From Candidatus Phocaeicola excrementigallinarum (GTDB taxonomy: Bacteria; Bacteroidota; Bacteroidia; Bacteroidales; Bacteroidaceae), in the NCBI GenBank assembly GCA_019120125.1, contig DWVR01000054.1, forward strand, positions 1 to 36,327: a DNA stretch of 36,327 bases, in the 5' to 3' direction. The notes under the pieces are model-generated. The model saw only the letters and a program-made list of their open reading frames with translations. It was not told the DNA's origin and did no database searches. A program made the position numbers and the translations under genes. Shown piece after piece: positions 33,971-36,327 of this stretch. Every line of letters begins with the position of its first letter. Within the stretch, counting starts at the first letter, position 1.

Positions 33971-34031
33971 GCTCATTGGGGCGTTTTTAGCATTAGCGTC
34001 AGCGTTGCGTGTAGAAAACGCCCTAATGAGC
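33971..34031. repeat. 17-bp inverted repeat
   Basis: GCTCATTGGGGCGTTTT (33971-33987) and AAAACGCCCTAATGAGC (34015-34031) match with one mismatch around a 27-base loop. TTTTTTT follows at 34038-34045, so it could end a plus-strand transcript. Confidence 0.75.
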
Positions 34032-34110
34032 TATGGCTTTTTTTCCAAATGCCTGCGGCGGTGTCGGCGGCTTGTCTTTCTCTTTTTGCCAGCCTTGTCT
34101 GGTATTTCGT

Positions 34111-34148
34111 GCCGTTGTGCCGGCATGATTGCCTGTCGGCACAACGGC
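34111..34148. repeat. 12-bp perfect inverted repeat
   Basis: GCCGTTGTGCCG (34111-34122) and CGGCACAACGGC (34137-34148) form a GC-rich stem with a 14-base loop. Confidence 0.75.
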
Positions 34149-34262
34149 ATACAGGCAGGGATGGTGCTGCCGTTCCCGTAGCAGACTAGATGAGGGTGAA
34201 CATTTCGATGAATTGATGAATATAAGGTATAATATTCTGACATTCATTATAATACACCCTCA

Positions 34263-34367
34263 ACATCCTTTCATCAAACCGCTCGCCAAAAGAAAAGTAA
34301 TGTATGGGGCTGCGTCCGCTTTCTTTTCATCAGCCAAATTCTTCTGTTGAGTGCTTGATGAGGATGT
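34263..34367. repeat. Inverted-repeat unit, copy A
   Basis: Bounded by ACATCCTTTCATCAA (34263-34277) and TTGATGAGGATGT (34355-34367), with an inner AAAAGAAAAG against CTTTCTTTT. The segment 34320-34362 matches copy B (34635-34677) at about 35 of 43 positions. Confidence 0.6.
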
Positions 34368-34545
34368 AAACCGCTGTTATTCTTTATGTTTATATATGCT
34401 TTCATCATTTCATCAAAATAACAAGTGCCGTTTGTGTAATTTGTCGTACCGTATTCTGGCGGACTTGCAGACAGCTACAAAAACGTAGAACTGTTGAACA
34501 GAGCAGATAACATCCTGATATATTGTAAAATATATCATAAACAAT

Positions 34546-34679
34546 CTCTCAACAAAAGCATATCGGCCAACAAACGGATACGAAAAGAAAAGATAAAAGA
34601 AAAGGCGAGGTCGGAATGGGGTTACTGTTTGCCCTTTCTTTTCAATAGCCATTTTCTTTTATTGAGTGTTTGTTGAGAG
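34546..34679. repeat. Inverted-repeat unit, copy B
   Basis: Bounded by CTCTCAACAAA (34546-34556) and TTTGTTGAGAG (34669-34679). Inside, ATAAAAGAAAAGGC and GCCATTTTCTTTTAT pair over about 14 bp. It has the same layout as copy A, 283 bases upstream, although the bounding arms differ. Confidence 0.6.
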
Positions 34680-34761
34680 TATATCTTGTTATATGTCAAC
34701 ATATTATCTGCTGCATTCAACAATTCAAAAAAATATGATGGTTAGATTGGCGGTTATCAAC

Positions 34762-35133
34762 CTAACATCCGTATCTGTGGCAGCTACCCAATGCAACCCA
34801 CAGGATTTGTCTTTCTTTTCGCGAACACAGCCTTTCCAACAGGGCATTGCGTACCCTTGCTGTATTTGGCGTGTTGATGCGGAAAGCAAGTGCCACAACC
34901 ATTGGCAGGGCATAGACTTCCGTATAATAGCCGTTGGGCAACCTGATGCGACTTTTCACCTCGCAAGGTTGTAGCACTTCGCTCCTGTACACAGCTCGGG
35001 TGGCGGCACGGAGTGTCGGGGCGATTACATCGAACAGCGTTACCAATTCCATTTCGCTCATCCACACGTTGGCGGCATCGGACGGTACGGCAATCTTGCC
35101 GCACCCGTCCATCGTGATTGTTGTCCGTTTCAT
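34762..35133 (-). CDS. Hypothetical protein of the mobile element
   Basis: A 123-residue protein with no recognised domain. It begins MKRTTITMDGCGKIAVP and includes MSEMELVTLFDVIAPTLRAA and a Tyr/Pro segment LPNGYYTEVYALPMVVALAF. No membrane helix or signal peptide is evident. Its ATG overlaps the integrase stop by four bases (ATGA), so it is translated with the integrase and probably belongs to the same element. Coupling to an integrase suggests a helper or regulator, but no homology supports this. Confidence 0.6.
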   Translation of the reverse strand: MKRTTITMDGCGKIAVPSDAANVWMSEMELVTLFDVIAPTLRAATRAVYRSEVLQPCEVKSRIRLPNGYYTEVYALPMVVALAFRINTPNTARVRNALLERLCSRKERQILWVALGSCHRYGC

Positions 35134-36327
35134 ATCCCCGCCACTTTGATGTTGCCGAATGACTTGCTCAGCTTGTCGCCCAACATCGTGAGGTCGTTGT
35201 CCAACTTCTCCACGGTAATCTTCGCATAGATTTGGGTCGTTTCGATGTTCGTATGTCCCAAAATGCGGCTTACGCTCTCAATCGGCATACCCTTGCAGAG
35301 GGCCAGGGTAGCGAATCCATGACGTGAGCAATGAAAGCTGATGTCCTTATTCACACCGCATTCCCGTATCATCTTCTTCAACGGCTTGCAGATGGACCAA
35401 TAGTTCAGGTTGGGGAACACGAGGTTGTTTTCTTGGAACGGTCGGTAACGCTCAATTATCTGCAACGGGATGTCCAGCAACTTCACTTGGAACGGTACGC
35501 CCGTCTTGTGACGCTTGGAGATAATCCACTTCTCGCCGTTCACCTCCACGATGCGGTCAGTGGTCAGTTCATTGATGTCCACGAATGAAAGTGCGGTAAA
35601 GCTCGCAAACACGAACAGGTCACGGATATATGCCAGCTTCGGGTCTGCGAACTCGTGCGTCATCACCGCTTTTAACTCGTCCTCCGTCAGAAACTCACGT
35701 TCCTTGACATTCGGGCTGATGTGGAACTGCGCAAACGGGTTTCTCGGTATCAATCCGTTGAAGTGCGCACGCATCACCACGCCTTTCAGCCACATGCACT
35801 TCTCCCATATCGTGCCGTTGCGCAATCCCGCTTCCGTGGAAAGATAGACAGCAAACTCCTTGATGAAGTCGGGCGTAAGTTCCAGCATCGACATGTCGCT
35901 GCGCTTGTAGAACGACTTGATGAATGCCGCCACATAGTTCCTTGCCACTACCCTTGACTGATAGGTCGCCATTTTCCTGTCCTTGCCGACACGTTTCTTG
36001 AACACCTCGTTCTCACGGTCGAAGGCTTTGAGCAGCGTTTCATACTCGCCGCCGATGCCTTGATAGGCGTTGCGCACCATTTCTGCCGTCACAAACGCCT
36101 CACGGTCGGATATGCGCTGGTAGTGCTTGATGATTTGCGCCTTGATGTTGTCAAGCGCAAGGTTCGTTTCCCTTGCCTCCAAACTCTTGCCCTTGGCACG
36201 GTTGCCCTTTACGTCCCAAAGCTCCTTTGCGATGCTCCGTTTGCAACTGAACTGCGCCACCGTTCCGTTGATTGTAACCCGTCCCATGATGGGGACAGTT
36301 CCATTCTTCTCCTTGCTGCCGTTCGCA
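35130..36327 (-). CDS. Tyrosine recombinase/integrase, N terminus beyond the window
   Basis: At least 398 codons. The frame stays open past the Met at 36287 to the window edge (NGSKEKNGTVPI), a sequence usual just inside Bacteroides integrases, so the true start is off-window. Numbered from the Met at 36287, a SAM-like core-binding domain lies near residues 100-190 and the catalytic domain after 200. Catalytic residues are Lys261 (RHKTG), His319 and Arg322 (HCSRH), His345 (LGHTNIETT) and Tyr354. The usual first arginine is Ser234 (FTALSFVDI), as reported for IntDOT of CTnDOT. It is the integrase of an integrative element that probably continues to the right. Confidence 0.9.
   Translation of the reverse strand, partial: ANGSKEKNGTVPIMGRVTINGTVAQFSCKRSIAKELWDVKGNRAKGKSLEARETNLALDNIKAQIIKHYQRISDREAFVTAEMVRNAYQGIGGEYETLLKAFDRENEVFKKRVGKDRKMATYQSRVVARNYVAAFIKSFYKRSDMSMLELTPDFIKEFAVYLSTEAGLRNGTIWEKCMWLKGVVMRAHFNGLIPRNPFAQFHISPNVKEREFLTEDELKAVMTHEFADPKLAYIRDLFVFASFTALSFVDINELTTDRIVEVNGEKWIISKRHKTGVPFQVKLLDIPLQIIERYRPFQENNLVFPNLNYWSICKPLKKMIRECGVNKDISFHCSRHGFATLALCKGMPIESVSRILGHTNIETTQIYAKITVEKLDNDLTMLGDKLSKSFGNIKVAGI

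Larger units (their letters stand above)
33806..34761. other. Repeat-rich stretch without a supported gene
   Basis: About 950 bases hold several inverted repeats and a diverged duplication (separate entries). Open frames exist, for example 33942-34181 on the plus strand, but they run through the hairpins, have unusual composition (many Arg, Cys, Leu) and lack start signals, so they are probably not genes. The stretch lies between the nuclease-like gene and the mobile-element genes and may include the element end or transfer sequences. Confidence 0.5.

Noticed and set aside
33942..34181. 79-codon plus-strand frame in the mobile-element gap
   Set aside because: It runs through two inverted repeats and has an odd Arg/Cys/Leu composition with no promoter or ribosome-site support.
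34263..34679. Retron-type msr/msd RNA
   Set aside because: The inverted-repeat units looked foldable, but no reverse transcriptase gene is in the window and the copies lack a recognisable priming-guanosine context.

Overview
The window looks like a chromosomal segment of a Bacteroidaceae genome (Bacteroides or Phocaeicola). The clearest sign is the promoter type: copies of the Bacteroidetes -7 element TAnnTTTG, several with a TTTG-like -33 box 17 to 21 bases upstream, sit before most transcription units. The gene content agrees: Bacteroidetes-restricted families (DUF3098, DUF4271, DUF4294, DUF3836), a tricorn-type protease, an IS982-family transposase, and an integrase resembling those of Bacteroides conjugative transposons. 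Species cannot be fixed from sequence reading alone.

Layout. Positions 1-2 kb: tRNA-Asp, a DUF169 protein and a lipoprotein of the endonuclease/exonuclease/phosphatase fold. 2-6.9 kb (minus strand): mutS, an acetyl-CoA hydrolase/CoA-transferase and a small membrane-anchored protein. 7-14 kb (mostly plus): miaB, a PspC protein (minus), then a compact, often overlapping operon of methyltransferase, ftsX, DUF3098, uppP, truB and queA, followed by folK. 14-16.5 kb: a 22-bp-period palindrome array, a DUF2490 protein (minus), and metK behind a probable SAM-II-type riboswitch. 16.6-21 kb: DUF4271, hemD, rnpA, yidD, a TatD-like hydrolase and tyrS. 21-26 kb: a nested palindromic repeat, a 1082-residue tricorn-like protease (minus), tRNA-Gln, a short terminator-bounded RNA, and nadA (minus) with a long foldable leader. 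26-31.3 kb: a SpoU methyltransferase, a DUF4294 protein (minus), an outer-membrane-like protein with helix-hairpin-helix motifs, a second 22-bp-period palindrome array, a radical SAM protein and a DUF3836 protein (minus).

From about 31.4 kb the window becomes accessory DNA: the C-terminal stub of a TolC-family efflux protein, an intact IS982-family transposase, an AT-rich lone gene with a PD-(D/E)XK nuclease signature, about 950 bp of repeat-rich non-coding DNA, and a mobile-element end with a small hypothetical gene overlapping a tyrosine recombinase that runs off the right edge.

How the genes relate: the core is rich in translation and tRNA maturation (two tRNAs, MiaB, TruB, QueA, RnpA, TyrS, SpoU methylase) and in S-adenosylmethionine supply and use (MetK, MiaB, QueA, two methyltransferases, a radical SAM enzyme). 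UppP and FtsX serve the envelope and division. The points most worth a second look are the two 22-bp-period palindrome arrays, the structured leader of nadA, the metK leader, the short RNA beside nadA, and the diverged duplicated inverted-repeat unit next to the integrase.
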